NCBI GenBank assembly: GCA_039566865.1
Contig: CM076955.1
Location: 870,501 to 934,500, forward strand
DNA: 64,000 bases
Origin: Aurelia coerulea
Lineage: Eukaryota; Cnidaria; Scyphozoa; Semaeostomeae; Ulmaridae
Reading direction: 5' to 3'
Position 1 is the stretch's first letter, and every line of letters begins with the position of its first letter. Shown here piece after piece: positions 10,964-22,650 of this stretch. The notes below the pieces were generated by a model. The model did no database searches. It saw nothing but the letters and a program-made list of their open reading frames with translations, and was not told the DNA's origin. The position numbers and the translations under genes are program-made.

Positions 10964-11786
10964 ACAGACCTAATTTGATTTTCAGACAGTCTGAAATTGA
11001 AGGGTGCTTGCAAAGGCCCCTGGGTGATATTGGCTCTTTAAATGAACGAAAAATGTTGAATTGATCTCGAGCTTCTCTATGAAAAATAAATCCCAGCAAC
11101 GACGAGGCTAAGGGATGGTAGTTAATATTTTAATGATTACATTCATGTTCCCCTTCGTCTTATTTCTGACAAATTTTATCCTACAACATTTAGCATTACC
11201 ATCAAATATTGACAGCCAGTCAGAGCTTTGTCTGTAAGTTAAAGAAAGCGTTTTGAAATTATTAGAAAGACTTTGATGAATTAAATGTACACGATTAATA
11301 ACCAGCATTACTTCAAAGAGTAAATGTTTGGCTTTGGGTAAGGCCAGCTTAATTTTGACATGCATTTTTTATGAAAGCCAAAAAGGCGGTAATTAACATT
11401 CAATTTAAAAGAAATGAAACTCGATGAATAATTGAATTTTTAATCAATTGATGTGAGAACTCATGGGAAATTTTGCGTCTGCTGGTGGAGGTGATGTATT
11501 GTATAACACAAACCGTTCCACAGGGCTCCTACGTAGTTCCTTTCAAAAGATTCTGAAAATTAAGCCGCCCTATTAGCTAGCCTTTAGTAAATCAGACAGT
11601 TCCCCAAACTTTTCACCAGACACCTATCACTAAGGAATGCAAATATTTTCATTGATTTGTTGTCTGTACTGGTCGTTCTGCAGGGTTCTTGCCTTTCTCT
11701 TTGTGCCATTTTATCTTCAAATTTTAGCCCAATTACAAGGTATCTTTGTACGGGCAGCAAATCCTCTTGCGCAGCTACGATATGAT
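10964..11786. other. Intergenic, nothing recognised
   Basis: Only short frames without family motifs, and no tandem or inverted repeat that I can delimit. Confidence 0.5.
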
Positions 11787-12301
11787 TTTCAACTAAATTA
11801 TGCGGACATCTTTAGGGAGCAGTCATAAATAATTGCAGGGACCCGGGTGGAAGCAAATGAGGAGGGGTCTGAAAAATTTTAGGGTAAATTTATTGGGGTC
11901 TGAAACATTTAGAGGAATTTATGCTGGGGTCTGAAAATAAATGTGCTAAATTTTTGAATATCTTGGAAAAAAATTCAGTTTTGTAGATTTTAGCTTAACT
12001 ATCTATTAATTTTCTCAAAAAAGTTAGACATCAATGTTTTTTGTCTGTTAAGTTCTTTCTTCTCTTCTTCAATTATTCTTCTTTGTTTGGTTTGATGCTT
12101 TTGTGACAGTCTGGTTCTTTTGAAGTCGTTTTGTGCTGTCAGGGGTTGAAATTTTTTTCCACAGGGATGATGCTTTTCTCCTTGACAAAGTGATCAATAG
12201 TTTTCCACAAATTGATCTTTAAAATTAAAGGCATCTTCCCTGTGGAACAACTATTGTACAACAATAGTCACCAAGAAGATGTCCGCATAATTTAGTTGAA
12301 A
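11787..12301. mobile_element. Inverted-repeat element with a nested GGGAGC end
   Basis: TTTCAACTAAATTATGCGG at 11787 and its reverse complement ending at 12301 are 26-bp arms. Directly inside the left arm, TTA (11812-11814) precedes GGGAGCAGTCAT. That is the same end and target as the complete TTA-flanked element at 41337-41758, so a truncated copy is probably nested here. No matching right end is seen. Confidence 0.6.
12159..12245. repeat. Short hairpin repeat
   Basis: CCACAGGGATGATGCTTTT pairs with AAAGGCATCTTCCCTGTGG with few mismatches around a 49-base loop, near the right end of the element at 11787-12301. Confidence 0.6.
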
Positions 12302-13419
12302 TACATTTTGTGGAATTTATCTACAGAAGAGGATATGCTGCCTGGACAAAGATAGTTTGCAAATTTCGACGAGACGCCATTCCATAAGTATTGTGGACAT
12401 TGATGAATTAAACGAATTATGTATATCTCATAAGCTTACGAACATAAGTGTATTATTGCTGGGTTTTGAGAACAACCTTGTAATATTCGCAGAGCTTTTA
12501 AATGAATCTGAGATAAGCGAAACAGCTTGGAAGACATGACCGCAGACAATCATCTGCTTCCAGGAATTCTTTCTCTGTAGTTGTTGTTCTGATATATCGG
12601 ATCAACTGTGTTTGAAATCTGTAATCAGTTATATTCTTTCAAATGAAGTGCTCAAAAGAAAATTTAGGTGGTTCCCTATAATCCAGGAAGAGTATTTTTA
12701 ATATCACCATTATTTTCAGAATTACAGCATTTTAGAAATTCATGCTACCTTTGAAGCTGTAATGTCATTAAATTGCTAAATCGTAAACCGTGAAAGCTAC
12801 AGAGCTTTGCTTGCTACCATCTTGTAGACCTTCAAAAACTGAGTATTTCTTGTACAGTCATATTGATTATTCACGATCAGTTTAGAATTTATGGTGCTTT
12901 CAATGTTTGTCAAGCTTTAGATGCCTCCTCTCGTACATCTCTTTCATAAAACATAAAAGCAGTGTGCTTCCAAAAAATGGTTGATATCAAAAATGCTCTT
13001 CCTGGAATGATGTCAAATTACATAAATTTCCCTTCCATCAATTCAGTTGACAGAATCGAGCAATGCCATTTTACATATTTACTTTTAAAGTTTTGTAAAA
13101 GTCCGATGCCTCTTTTTCGTGTTGTCATTATTGCACCACAAAGTCGCCTGGAGTGTGAATTCAGCTTAATTCGTATAGGAAGTGCTTTAAATAATAATAA
13201 AGCAAGAATTTTCCTTATCATACGTTATGGATTCCCTCTTTAATTAAATCGTATCAATTTTTCATTTGTCTTAATTAACTGCTTGAGGCAAATTGAGGGC
13301 TCAATGCAAATAAACATTTTCAACAGGACGAAATTTAACTCGTATTTTGCTCAAAAAAACTACCAGAGAAATATTTTTTCCGAAGTTATCTCAGAAAAAC
13401 GTTTCATTCTAAGTTAGAA
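12302..13419. other. Intergenic; fragment of the 40666 family only
   Basis: About 12660-12900 shares TTTTAGAAATTCATGCTACC-like and CTTGCTACCATCTTGTAGACC segments with the interior of the hairpin element at 40666-41161. Nothing else is recognised. Confidence 0.45.
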
Positions 13420-13514
13420 TGCAACTCTAATCCCTCGAAACAAGAGTTAATAAAAATGTATGAAAACATCGCTTGATCCAAACTCTTTTGTTGAATAGCT
13501 AAAAGTTCTATTTG
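13420..13514. mobile_element. MITE, CAATAGACC family, 3' fragment
   Basis: ATAAAAATGTATGAAAACATCG and CTTTTGTTGAATAGCTAAAAG match the right half of copies 2 and 5. The left half is missing. Confidence 0.6.
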
Positions 13515-14423
13515 TACCCATCAAACGCACCCTTAATCGTTCCACATTCGAATATTCGACTACACGATCCATTTAGAAGTAGAACGAACTGCTCATTGTC
13601 TCATTGTCATGTTTTCATCAGATATAAGTAAAAGATCGTTTGCAAATCAGCCACACGCTGCTACCAATCAGATTATAAACAAATCTCTTGCTCGAAGTTG
13701 TGCTTGAAAGAAATTGATTCCCAGCGGAGTAGACAATTGTTATCGCGAATTTATTTTTAAACTTAGATTTGATTTTCAGATCTGTTCAATATCCTCATGC
13801 TGATCGTAATTTCTAATTTTCCATTTCATCATTTAATCTGAAAGTTAATCAAAAGTCCGCCTGAAAATTAACTGCATTCCAAATCAGAATAGATTTTTTT
13901 CTGCAATTCAGCTTTTCTTGTAATTGGATAACATATTCCACAAAACACTCGACTTTATTGAATATTTTTTTCTCAAGAAATTTTTGAAGGATTTAATTAT
14001 TGTCCAGAGCGGGGCACCTCTTGATAAGCACCTGTCCACAGCGAAAATCCTGTCGTAAAGCCTAGTTTCTTTAAGATTTAAATCAGAATTGAGGTATTTG
14101 GGGGATTTGATTGCTTAAACTAGTACCCAATAGCCTGAATCTGCATGCACGCTAGTACTTAAAGATCCCGTGCTTCCCATAATCCGTTGTCGTATCACAG
14201 TGACTTTCATCCTTTAACAAAATAGTTTTGACCAGCATAGGAATCAAATCCTTAGAACACATTGCATGGTTGGTTGATGCATCTTTCGTTTGATTTAATG
14301 GCTTAATAGGAACTTTAGGTATTTGGTTACAAATGTTCATCGGCAATTTATGATATCTTGATTATTTTCACAATTATTGCGTTTTTCTTGTTATTGAATA
14401 ACTTCACGAGAAGCTTTGATTAA

Positions 14424-14737
14424 AGGGGCTCCGTCGTCAAACAGTAAACAAATCCGTAAACTCGCATGTGTCGCCGATTATCCATTGTTCATCCATTGTT
14501 CTCTGCAGTTTGTTTGGTGGCTTCACCCAAGCCACCAAAAAGCGACCGTTAAGAATCCACTTATATCCGAGCAATCGTGGAAGATATGAATGTTTGGTTT
14601 GTTCCTTAGTGAAGTACAATGATTAATGCCCAAACAGCAACTTTCATTTTGAAAAAATACGAAAATCCTGTGTGATATCACCTTTCAAAAAACTGCAAAA
14701 ATCATCGTTTTGTTTACATTTTGACGACGGAGCCCCT
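14424..14737. mobile_element. TTAA-flanked MITE, AGGGGCTCCGTCGTC ends
   Basis: TTAA flanks at 14420-14423 and 14738-14741. AGGGGCTCCGTCGTCAAA and its reverse complement form the ends of a 314-bp element. No transposase is present. The 900 bp before it (13515-14419) hold nothing recognised. Confidence 0.85.
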
Positions 14738-14784
14738 TTAAAATGAAGATGGTTGTGAATCCTACATTAATGGAATAAAAGGGG

Positions 14785-14990
14785 TACTATCTTCAAGAAA
14801 GCTGTAGTTTATGAAGCAATATTGTATGGTGATAAGCTGAAATCTGTAGCTTTTATGGTTTATGACTTAGCAATTTGATGACGTCAGAACCGAAAAACTG
14901 TTTGAAACCTAGAAGACGCTGTAATTCTAGAATAATCAAGGTATCAAAGATAGTCGATGAACATTTAACCGAATAGCAGAATTTCCTTCT
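14785..14990. mobile_element. Fragment of dispersed hairpin family
   Basis: CTTCAAGAAAGCTGTAGTTT, ATCTGTAGCTTTTATGGTTT and CAATTTGATGACGTCAGAAC match, in reverse orientation, the centre of the element at 40666-41161. Confidence 0.45.
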
Positions 14991-15140
14991 AATCCATTAA
15001 AGCAAACATCGGATGCATTAACCAATCGTGCAATGTTTTATTAAAGATTTGTTTTGGCTTAGCAATCTCAAGCTTGAATTCATTCTGTAACTCACTTTCA
15101 ATTCAGTTTCATTTGATTATCAGTCCATCCTATACATACA

Positions 15141-15413
15141 TAGCCTACGCGTAGACCCATTATCCCCAAGGAGGAAAGGGTCTACGAAACAAAGAGCAAA
15201 GGCTTGCTACTGAGGTTTCTAGATTTCTGGAAACTTAATTTATGCAGCCTTTGTTTCAACCATAGAAATATTTCTATTTCTATGGTTTCAACGCGTTTCA
15301 CAAATCATTTGAAAAGGGGATTAGAAATATTAATTGGGCGGCCGTAGGAAGCCTTTGCTCTTTGTTTCGTAGACCCTTTCCTCCTTTGGGATAATGGGTC
15401 TACGCGTAGGCTA
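15141..15413. mobile_element. Mutator-like MITE with perfect 9-bp target duplication
   Basis: The 273-bp element begins TAGCCTACGCGTAGACCC and ends with its reverse complement; the arms match over about 65 bp. ATACATACA is duplicated exactly at 15132-15140 and 15414-15422. Nine-base duplications are characteristic of Mutator-like transposases. No reading frame inside. Confidence 0.9.
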
Positions 15414-15422
15414 ATACATACA

Positions 15423-17369
15423 ATTCTAAACAATTAAAATACAATTAAATACGAATACAATAATAAAACTACATCAAGGGTTACAGAACTACAGGCTAAA
15501 ACATTAAATGATTTTATATAGGATAAACTGATCAAGGAGAAGCTCTCTAAATAGGTAAACTAATTAGTATAAGGGAGTTTTCCATCTCCAAGTGTCGCTT
15601 CTCGCTTTGCCATGAAACACCACAAATCTATTAAGTGGCTATCTCACTGCTAGTGCATGCGGAAAGGGAGTTGTTAAGCTATGTTGATTGGAGATTTTCA
15701 ATATCCTCGTTAAAGACCATTATTAGATCATCTATGTAATAGACCATCTTGACTTTGACAAAAATGGTATGGGGAGAGCAATATTTTTCTGGTAAGAAAC
15801 TATGCTGTAATTTCGAAAATATTGAAGATTTCTGAAAAGTCCAACATTAGAATTATTGATAAGTAGCTAAAGTTTCTTTCAAGCCATTCAATTAAAAGAA
15901 ATTGGTCATAGAATTTTACACCCACAATTTTACACCAATGCAAAGATCTGGAACCTATGCATAGAAATATTATAACAGCAAAATTGTGGACTTGGCTTCA
16001 AGCAGCTCTGGTTTCTGACAACAAAATCAAAATTGAGTGCATTCAACAGGCTTGATTTACTCACCAGTTGACCCAGACTTCTGATTCATTGTAATATTCT
16101 ATGAAAGAATTTTCCACGCAGATGTCGATCTCCATTTGCAAACTTTTTGCAGAAATCTTTGAATGAATCAGCCTACCTTGAAATTCATTGATATATGTCG
16201 AAGCACCACTCACATATTACTAGCTAAAAATAGATTTGTTAATTAACATTTTAAATCTTTCGCTTGCTACATTCCCACATATTATTAATTCTCCCGCCAA
16301 TTCACGCCCACTGTTATTAAAGATATGCGAGCAATAGACAAATACACTAACACAGTTGGCAAACGTAGTTCACAGGTGAATTTGTGTAAGTCTTTTCCAC
16401 AGAGGTGATGTTAGCTCCACATATTAATTTCAACGGAGATGTTACAAGATCTTACTGATGTGAATTCTAAATCTTTCTCTAAATTTGAGCTTGCAATACT
16501 AATTTCTCTACCGGGTGAGTCAATAAAAATGCCCGGCGTTTACAAAAGTGCTGCTCCCTGAATATTAAAGCAATAATATTGGAAGCTGACACGTTTTATT
16601 CCCGATATGTCCAATTAGGTTCAGTAATTCACCCGGCTTTAATCGGCCATACCTTCCCGTCGATATGAGAGATTTTCTGCAGAAAGCCCCTTTCGAAAGC
16701 CTGCAAAAATGAGTGACAACAACGAGCACAATTTTTCAAAATTTAGGAAGCGTGAGCTGCATGAAAGATGGTTGAATTCTCGGCATTTATTTGCTCGACT
16801 CACTTGGAGTCATTATCGATGATTCTTCAATATCCATAGATTAACTAGGTACATACTGCTGCGAAACTCTACTTTGCCGCAGTGCAGCAAGCATGCATTG
16901 TGTAGCATCAAAAACAAAACCTTCAAAAGGTCGGTGTAGAATCCATGACCTATTTCTTCTGATGGGCTTGAAAGAAACTTTAGCTATTTGCTATAATTCT
17001 ACCATTTGACTTTTCAGAAATCTTCAACATGCTTAGAATCAAACGGTGCTTCATATTTTTCAATAATTCACGAACAAGTTTGAAAAACTTTGAACCATCG
17101 TAATTTATAAACTTTTTTTGAAACAGTTTACGATTCCCTGCTGGGACGAGTCTGCTAAAAACGAGCCAAAAATATTGTGTCTACAAATCTCCGCTTTGCT
17201 TTATTGATAATCGAAGAAATATTTGCAGCTTTGGCATCACAACGAAAAATCTCTCATGCAGTCTTTAATACTGTGGCTCGCCAGCCAGATCTTCTTTGAA
17301 ACAGTTAATGGTGACATTTAAGCCCCGTTGTAACGAGAGAAGAACGAACGAAAGCAATATTATAAAGTT
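15423..17369. other. Intergenic with repeat fragments
   Basis: About 15810-15960 and 16925-17130 hold pieces of the 40666 hairpin family (CATTCAATTAAAAGAAATTG; GAAAGAAACTTTAGC). Around 16505-16640, ACCGGGTGAGTC and, reversed, GCCGGGTGAATT form a loose inverted pair. No gene seen. Confidence 0.45.
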
Positions 17370-17552
17370 TTTCTCGCAATCCCCTGAAACAAAAGCAACA
17401 CAGCGAAGAATACAATTTGATCATAGTACAGGCTAGCCTGCGTGCAGACTTTATTTTCCACTGCGAAGGAGAATAGGCTCTCCTTCGCAGTGGAAAGTAA
17501 AGTCTACACGCAGGCTAAGTACAGGCCACATCAACGGTGCATTATTGCCTGT
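17370..17552. mobile_element. Decayed half of the 2339 hairpin MITE, split by a nested MITE
   Basis: CAACACAGCGAAGAATACAA, TTTGATCATAGTACAGGC and CCACATCAACGGTGCATTAT match the right arm of the element at 2339-2776. The sequence is interrupted by the element at 17434-17517. Confidence 0.75.
17434..17517. mobile_element. 84-bp Mutator-like MITE nested in another MITE
   Basis: TAGCCTGCGTGCAGACTT at the left and its near reverse complement at the right form an almost complete hairpin. AGTACAGGC is duplicated exactly at 17425-17433 and 17518-17526. The ends match those of 15141-15413 and 36379-36714. Confidence 0.92.
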
Positions 17553-18475
17553 GATAGGAGGATACTTGATCAATCATTGCACAGGCATCTGTTCCTAATC
17601 ATCCTGATATTTAGATTAAGGTTTCCATACTTCATAAGATGATAAATCAGTTGATGATTAAACGACTTTACTGGTTAATTAATATTAGATAAAAGCATGA
17701 TCATTATTTTGTGAGTTCTAACTTGCATCTCACTGATTCTGATGTAGCTGACATTATGTTATTTATCCTATAAGTCCCCCCGTAATCTATGAGATGATCG
17801 AAATCAAGCTCCGTCGTGGCTTTTAATGATTTAAAAACAACCGTTAGTATCTAAATTTAAAATCGATATCAGCTAATATCTTTGCAGCAAGAACAGTCCG
17901 GTGGACAGAGTTCCGTGATCCATCCCAAGTGGAACCCCACCACTTGAGCGTCATGACAAGGGGTCACGGACTCGATATGACCATTCTTTACCCTTCGTCA
18001 ATCAAAATTGATTATGCTATTCTACAAAACACTCAATTACGCTATTCTACACTATTTTAAACTATTTTTTTCGCTATTTGTCACATATCATCTATAGCTC
18101 ATGTGGAATGCGCTGTTAAACAGTATTAATCACAGTATTCCATGCATTATATATTGATCTGCTTTAACTCTAATACCAATTGCGCAATTGCACAGTTTCT
18201 ATCTAGTTCTCTTTTACAGTCTTTTCACGGCGCTCTATTCTCATCTCACTGTATATATCACACTGTGCACTGGGAATCTCCATCCTAAATGATGATCCCA
18301 TTACATGAAGTTTTCGCTGGATTTGCATCTTGAGCATGTTCTTAGCGATACCACGATAAATCATGAGTTCCATTGCACGAGATTGATTTCAATTTTACAA
18401 CGTATGTATACGTCAATATGGCGCGAATGTACAAAAGTGTGCAACTTTAGGCCCTGCCCTCCTTGCTTAAATTAA
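17553..18475. other. Intergenic with one strong stem-loop
   Basis: Around 17897-17972, GAGTTCCGTGATCC pairs with GGGTCACGGACTC, and AAGTGG inside pairs with CCACTT. It does not fit a tRNA cloverleaf that I can draw. The rest shows nothing recognised. Confidence 0.4.
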
Positions 18476-18645
18476 AGGGAATGGACACGGTTAAAAGCTG
18501 ATCCGAGCCAATTTGCAAATAGAGCCTTTGATAATCTTGGCACATGCCGTTTCATAGCGTAGCTGATGAAAGAACGGGTTATGTGCAGGGGGTTTGTTAG
18601 CCTATCCATAGCAATATACCCATGTAGATTGCCTTTGATAAATGG
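18476..18645. mobile_element. AGGGAATCGACA-family MITE, decayed
   Basis: TTAA (18472-18475) followed by AGGGAATGGACACGGTTAAA, then TGCCGTTTCATAGCGTAGCT and AGCCTATCCATAG, all matching 3816-3984. The right end is eroded and its TTAA is not visible. Confidence 0.55.
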
Positions 18646-18652
18646 ATACGTA

Positions 18653-19216
18653 TAGGGTGCCCCAAAAGATATTCGACCGTTTGTGTGGCTGCTGTGGAGG
18701 AGCCGCAGCTTCCATTGTTTTGTTTTTACTCAGTTGCATAGATCAGGCTTCAACATAGAGTTTAAGACCATGTTTGAGTCAATCTGACAAATGGTTGCTT
18801 ATTTATATGAAAGGAAAGATAAGTGGTTGCATCAAAAACAGCAATTCTGTTGTTCTCCAGCAATTTCAAAATGATGTAAATTTTCAAAGAAGCAGTGGTA
18901 GCGTTGGCGTTGTATTTGATTTGATTTTGATTCGATTTTCATGCATGTTTAGATGTGTTGCAGAGAAAATTCGACCTTTATAAACATGTTTGATTTTGGC
19001 ATGCTGTAGAACAAGAGAAGTGCTGTTTTTGAAGTAAATACTGATTTTTACTTTCTCGTGCCATAAATCAGCAAGCACTTGTCAGATTGACTCAAACAAG
19101 GTCTCAAACTCTAAGTTGAAACCTATCCTATGCAACTGTGTAAAAACCGAGACAATTACAGCTGCAGCTCCTGCACAACTGCCACACAAACGGAGCACAT
19201 TTTTTTGGACACCGTG
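18653..19216. mobile_element. Long hairpin mariner-like MITE, copy 1
   Basis: The 564-bp element has extended arms sharing CCGTTTGTGTGGC, CAATCTGACAA and CAAAAACAGCA. TA lies at both edges (18651-18652 and 19217-19218). The GGGTG(C/T)CC ends resemble CAGGGTGTCC ends of mariner-type elements. A second copy is at 60903-61444. Frames inside are by-products of the inverted repeat. Confidence 0.75.
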
Positions 19217-20069
19217 TAGAGTAAATAAAACATAAGGTGACTTTCGTCCTCATCTTTTTTCTCCGATTAGTGTATGGTTATTGTTATTCCTTAGCAAAGC
19301 AAGGGCTGTTGTTATAAGTCCTGTTTCAAATTTCGCTCGTTTCCAAGGAAATCTCGTTGAGCGATCTTCTCGTTTGCATGTTTACGTAACACCTGCGTAG
19401 TACGAGCGAGTTCGATTGCATTTATTAATATTCTGGCTTTGCAAAGAGCGGCAGGTGGTATGAGATTTTTCCTTCCAACACTCGCCAACGCACGGACAGT
19501 GAGAATTTAGCTTTTGTCCTCGAAGTAGATGTTTTCACGAACGTTTTTGCTCAACCTTTTCTTCAAAAGACAATACACCAGGCGAAGACATGCGGAGATT
19601 CTTAGCTGAGGCTTGCAAAGAATAAGCTGGAGAAACGATGAGCTGAGAAAGTAGAGAGAGAGAGAGATCAGCGAACACACACTTCACTGGGCATTCGATT
19701 CCACTGAATTATAAATCAAGTGTGGGCTAAACCAATTTGCAAGAAATTGTGTTCAACGCTGTTAAGTTGGCTTACACGCGTTTGTTGGTGAAATCTTGGC
19801 TTGTCAGAACCTGTTCTTTCGCTTACTTACTTACTTACTTGCTTGCTTACGTAAAACTTATTTATGTTGTAAGTTAACAAATTTTTAAAACATGAGATGC
19901 AAGTTAGCAGATTGGTGTTGAGCGTTAATCATATTGTGCACGGCTGCTGATCTCACCATCAACATACACAATACACAGAGGGTGGAATATACACAAGACA
20001 GAATCTACAGAAGATAGAATATACAGAAGACAGAATCTACAGAAGGCAGAATATACATCAACGCATGAA
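19217..20069. other. Intergenic with short simple repeats
   Basis: A (TTAC)n tract at about 19824-19852, an (AG)n tract at about 19651-19667, and a 16-17 bp repeat of the AGACAGAATCTACAGA type at about 19988-20055. No gene recognised. Confidence 0.6.
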
Positions 20070-21420
20070 TATTGCTGGGTTCGTCAATTTACAACGATTT
20101 TGCAGCTGGCCTTCAAGAAGCAGTCCTCACAAATGTGTTCCTTGGTTTATTTAACGTAGCAGATAGCAGAGAATTACTTTGGTCTTTGTTCGAAGATAGA
20201 GATATTTGCAGTTTTAAGTTCATGACAGATTCGAATATTTTTGCAAGTTTATGGCTCCAAGATTCACAGTCTGCTAGTAGAAGATATCTTCTTTGGTGAT
20301 GTGAAAAGTTCATCGAAATCATTGCTTAACATAGATAGCTGAGAATTCTTTTAGATGTTGCACGGAGATTTGAATACTTCTGCAAGTTCATGGTTGCCAA
20401 GATTCTGAGCCTACCAGCAGAAGATATCTTCTTTGTTGATTTGAAAAGTTCATGAAAATCATTGTATGACATAGATGATAGCAGAGAATCCTTTTAGCTG
20501 TTGCACCACAACAGAGATATTTGTAGCTTTAGATTCCTGAAAGATTTGAATACCTTTGCAAGTTCATGGTTGCCAAGATTCTGACTCTACCAGCAGAAGA
20601 TATTCTTGTTGGCAATCTTTATTCTATAACGACAGAGAATTACGGGTGTTGCCCCAAGATCAAGCTGCTTGCAAAGTTAGAGATGTGACACTATTCAAAC
20701 CCTTCTTCAAATCTCTCGTTTCTAAAATTCGCAGTTGACAGGCAGTAATTTTCTTGCTTCAGTGATCTAAATAGTACTGCCTTGCAAAGACGATAAAAGA
20801 ATTCCAAGAGTAACAATATTTTGAAATTTACAGACGTGAAAGGTTTTCATGCATTTGCAAGTTTATGGTTGCTAAGATTCTAAATCCAGCAGCACGAGAC
20901 ATCTTATCTTGATAATTTGAAGGTTAGTCAAAGGAGCTGCCAAACATAATTGACATCAGAAAATCTCCTTCCTGTTGCATGAAGATTACAACAGTTGCAA
21001 ATGTAGAGAGTTCACACAACTCACATACTTCTGCAAGCGCAGCAATCTACGAGTTTACCAGCGGAAGAAATCTCCTTGTAGTAGTTTCAAGAATTCTTCG
21101 AAAGTATTTCTCAACTAAGAAGATAGCTAAATCACGTTAGATGCCGCACAAATACTACAATACTTGCAAATTTAGAAACTTCACGCAATTCACAGAAATT
21201 TAGACAATTTAGGATTGCAACGATTGTTGGTTTACCATAAGAAAGCCTCTTCTTCTTGTAATTTGGAAAGTTCATCCAGAACATTGCCTAAACAGAGACC
21301 GTAACAGACTTTCTTTAGCTCAAAGATCTAAGCACTTGCAAAATTTAGAGGTGTGACACAGTTCATATGCACTGACAAGTTCATTGTATTTACGATTCTC
21401 AGTTTACAAGCAGAACTTGT
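20070..21420 (+). repeat. Degenerate tandem array upstream of the orphan gene
   Basis: About eight diverged units spaced mostly 140-180 bp. GCAAGTTCATGGTTGCCAAG or a variant starts near 20243, 20382, 20558, 20857 and 21033, with weaker versions near 21201 and 21373. CCAGCAGAAGATATCTTCTT, TTTGAAAAGTTCAT and AGAGATATTTGCAGCTTTA-type segments also recur in order. The array ends about 160 bp before the ATG of the next gene. It could be its promoter or leader, or an older repeat. No long frame is conserved across units. Confidence 0.75.
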
Positions 21421-21582
21421 TTTAATAATCTGAACTTTTATTGTCTTCAAGCAATCACCGATTATTGCAAACACAGCGGAAAACACAAAGCAAGCTTCGT
21501 GTAAATATTTGCTTAACATTCGCGCAAATTGAAATTTCAATCATACATCGGGTGAAATTCTTCAAACGAACATCACATCACC

Positions 21583-22650
21583 ATGGATAAGGGTATGGGC
21601 AGTCCTTATCATGGTAAACACAGGGCAAGCGAACCAGATGCCTCTGGGAGGAGAGATAACGCAAAGCATGCCGGGAAAAGTAATTCCAGTAAGCAAACTC
21701 CGGAACAGAAAGAAAGAAGTCTTAGTCATCCTAATCAATCGAAAAGCTCCAAGTTTCCATCATTAACTAAGATAGGAAGATCACACACGTTTTCATTCCG
21801 TAAGAAATCGAAGGCCAAAGATGCTGAAGCCAAAATGGTGGACCCAAATGATGAAAGGTACTCGCAAGATTGTGCTACAAGTGATGGAAAGGGATCTCGG
21901 ACGAGGACACATGATTCTTCAAAGCAAAACGACAGAACAATGAAAAATTTTGATGATAAACTAAGACGTCAAATGGAAAAAACAACAAAACAAGAAGGAA
22001 AAAAAGGCCAAGGATCTTCGAGACATGCCGAGGTAACAAGGAGTCGCTCGCAAGATTCACGCGCTTATAGCGAGGGAAAAGAAGATCGATCGCTCGCGAG
22101 AGGATATGAATATTCATCAACACATTCGTATAATAAACCAAGTTCAGGAAAACATCACAAAAGTCCAAGACGGAAGGACTGCAAGCGAAAAGAAGTCCCA
22201 ATTGATCGAAGTTATGATTATGATAATGTCCCGTTATGGTTACGAAACCCACCGAAAATCCTCATACAAGATTTCTCATCAGATTACGTTGACGAAACGA
22301 CTTTCGATGAAGAATATTTCGATTTAGTACAATGGGCGTTTCGAATCCTCGAGCAACATTGCGATTTTTCGATTCACCCCGAATTCATTGAACTGCAATT
22401 TGATGATAATGCACCGACAATTTTAGGTGCTGTTCCGCTAAATGGCAAAGAACTGCCGGTTATAACAAATGAAACGGCACGTGTTGGCAGTACCCTCGAT
22501 TATATTCTACACCCTATTTCAACTGGTGCTGCAAATGTCATGCAAACTGGCGCGAAATTCGCCGATTTCACGTCTCGGGTGTTTCGCGGAATTAGCTTCG
22601 ACTCAATCATGAAGAAACGTAGTGAAGATAATCCCAATGAAAAGAAATAG
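21583..22650 (+). CDS. Orphan single-exon protein, 355 residues
   Basis: I do not recognise this protein. The start CACCATGG is an optimal animal initiation context, and an intronless frame of this length is unusual among its spliced neighbours. Residues 1-210 are basic and disordered: Ser, Lys, Arg, Gln, with SHTFSFRKKSKAK and RSRSQDSR stretches. From about residue 212 the sequence becomes structured: YDNVPLWLRNPPKILIQDF, then an acidic turn, FDLVQWAFRILEQHCDF, FIELQFDD, LGAVPLNGKELPVI and a helix-like end with ISTGAANVMQTGAKF. No signal peptide or clear membrane segment. It could be a lineage-specific gene, or a retrocopy that lost its introns; no poly-A tract is seen at the end. Possible AATAAA signals lie at 23092-23101. 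Coding status is well supported by length, composition change and start context; function is unknown. Confidence 0.75.
   Translation: MDKGMGSPYHGKHRASEPDASGRRDNAKHAGKSNSSKQTPEQKERSLSHPNQSKSSKFPSLTKIGRSHTFSFRKKSKAKDAEAKMVDPNDERYSQDCATSDGKGSRTRTHDSSKQNDRTMKNFDDKLRRQMEKTTKQEGKKGQGSSRHAEVTRSRSQDSRAYSEGKEDRSLARGYEYSSTHSYNKPSSGKHHKSPRRKDCKRKEVPIDRSYDYDNVPLWLRNPPKILIQDFSSDYVDETTFDEEYFDLVQWAFRILEQHCDFSIHPEFIELQFDDNAPTILGAVPLNGKELPVITNETARVGSTLDYILHPISTGAANVMQTGAKFADFTSRVFRGISFDSIMKKRSEDNPNEKK

Noticed and set aside
14437..14619. - strand frame with WILNGRFLVAWV
   Set aside because: It lies wholly inside the TTAA MITE at 14424-14737, is short, and matches no transposase I know.
21875..22252. 125-codon - strand frame
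   Set aside because: Antisense shadow of the 355-residue gene.
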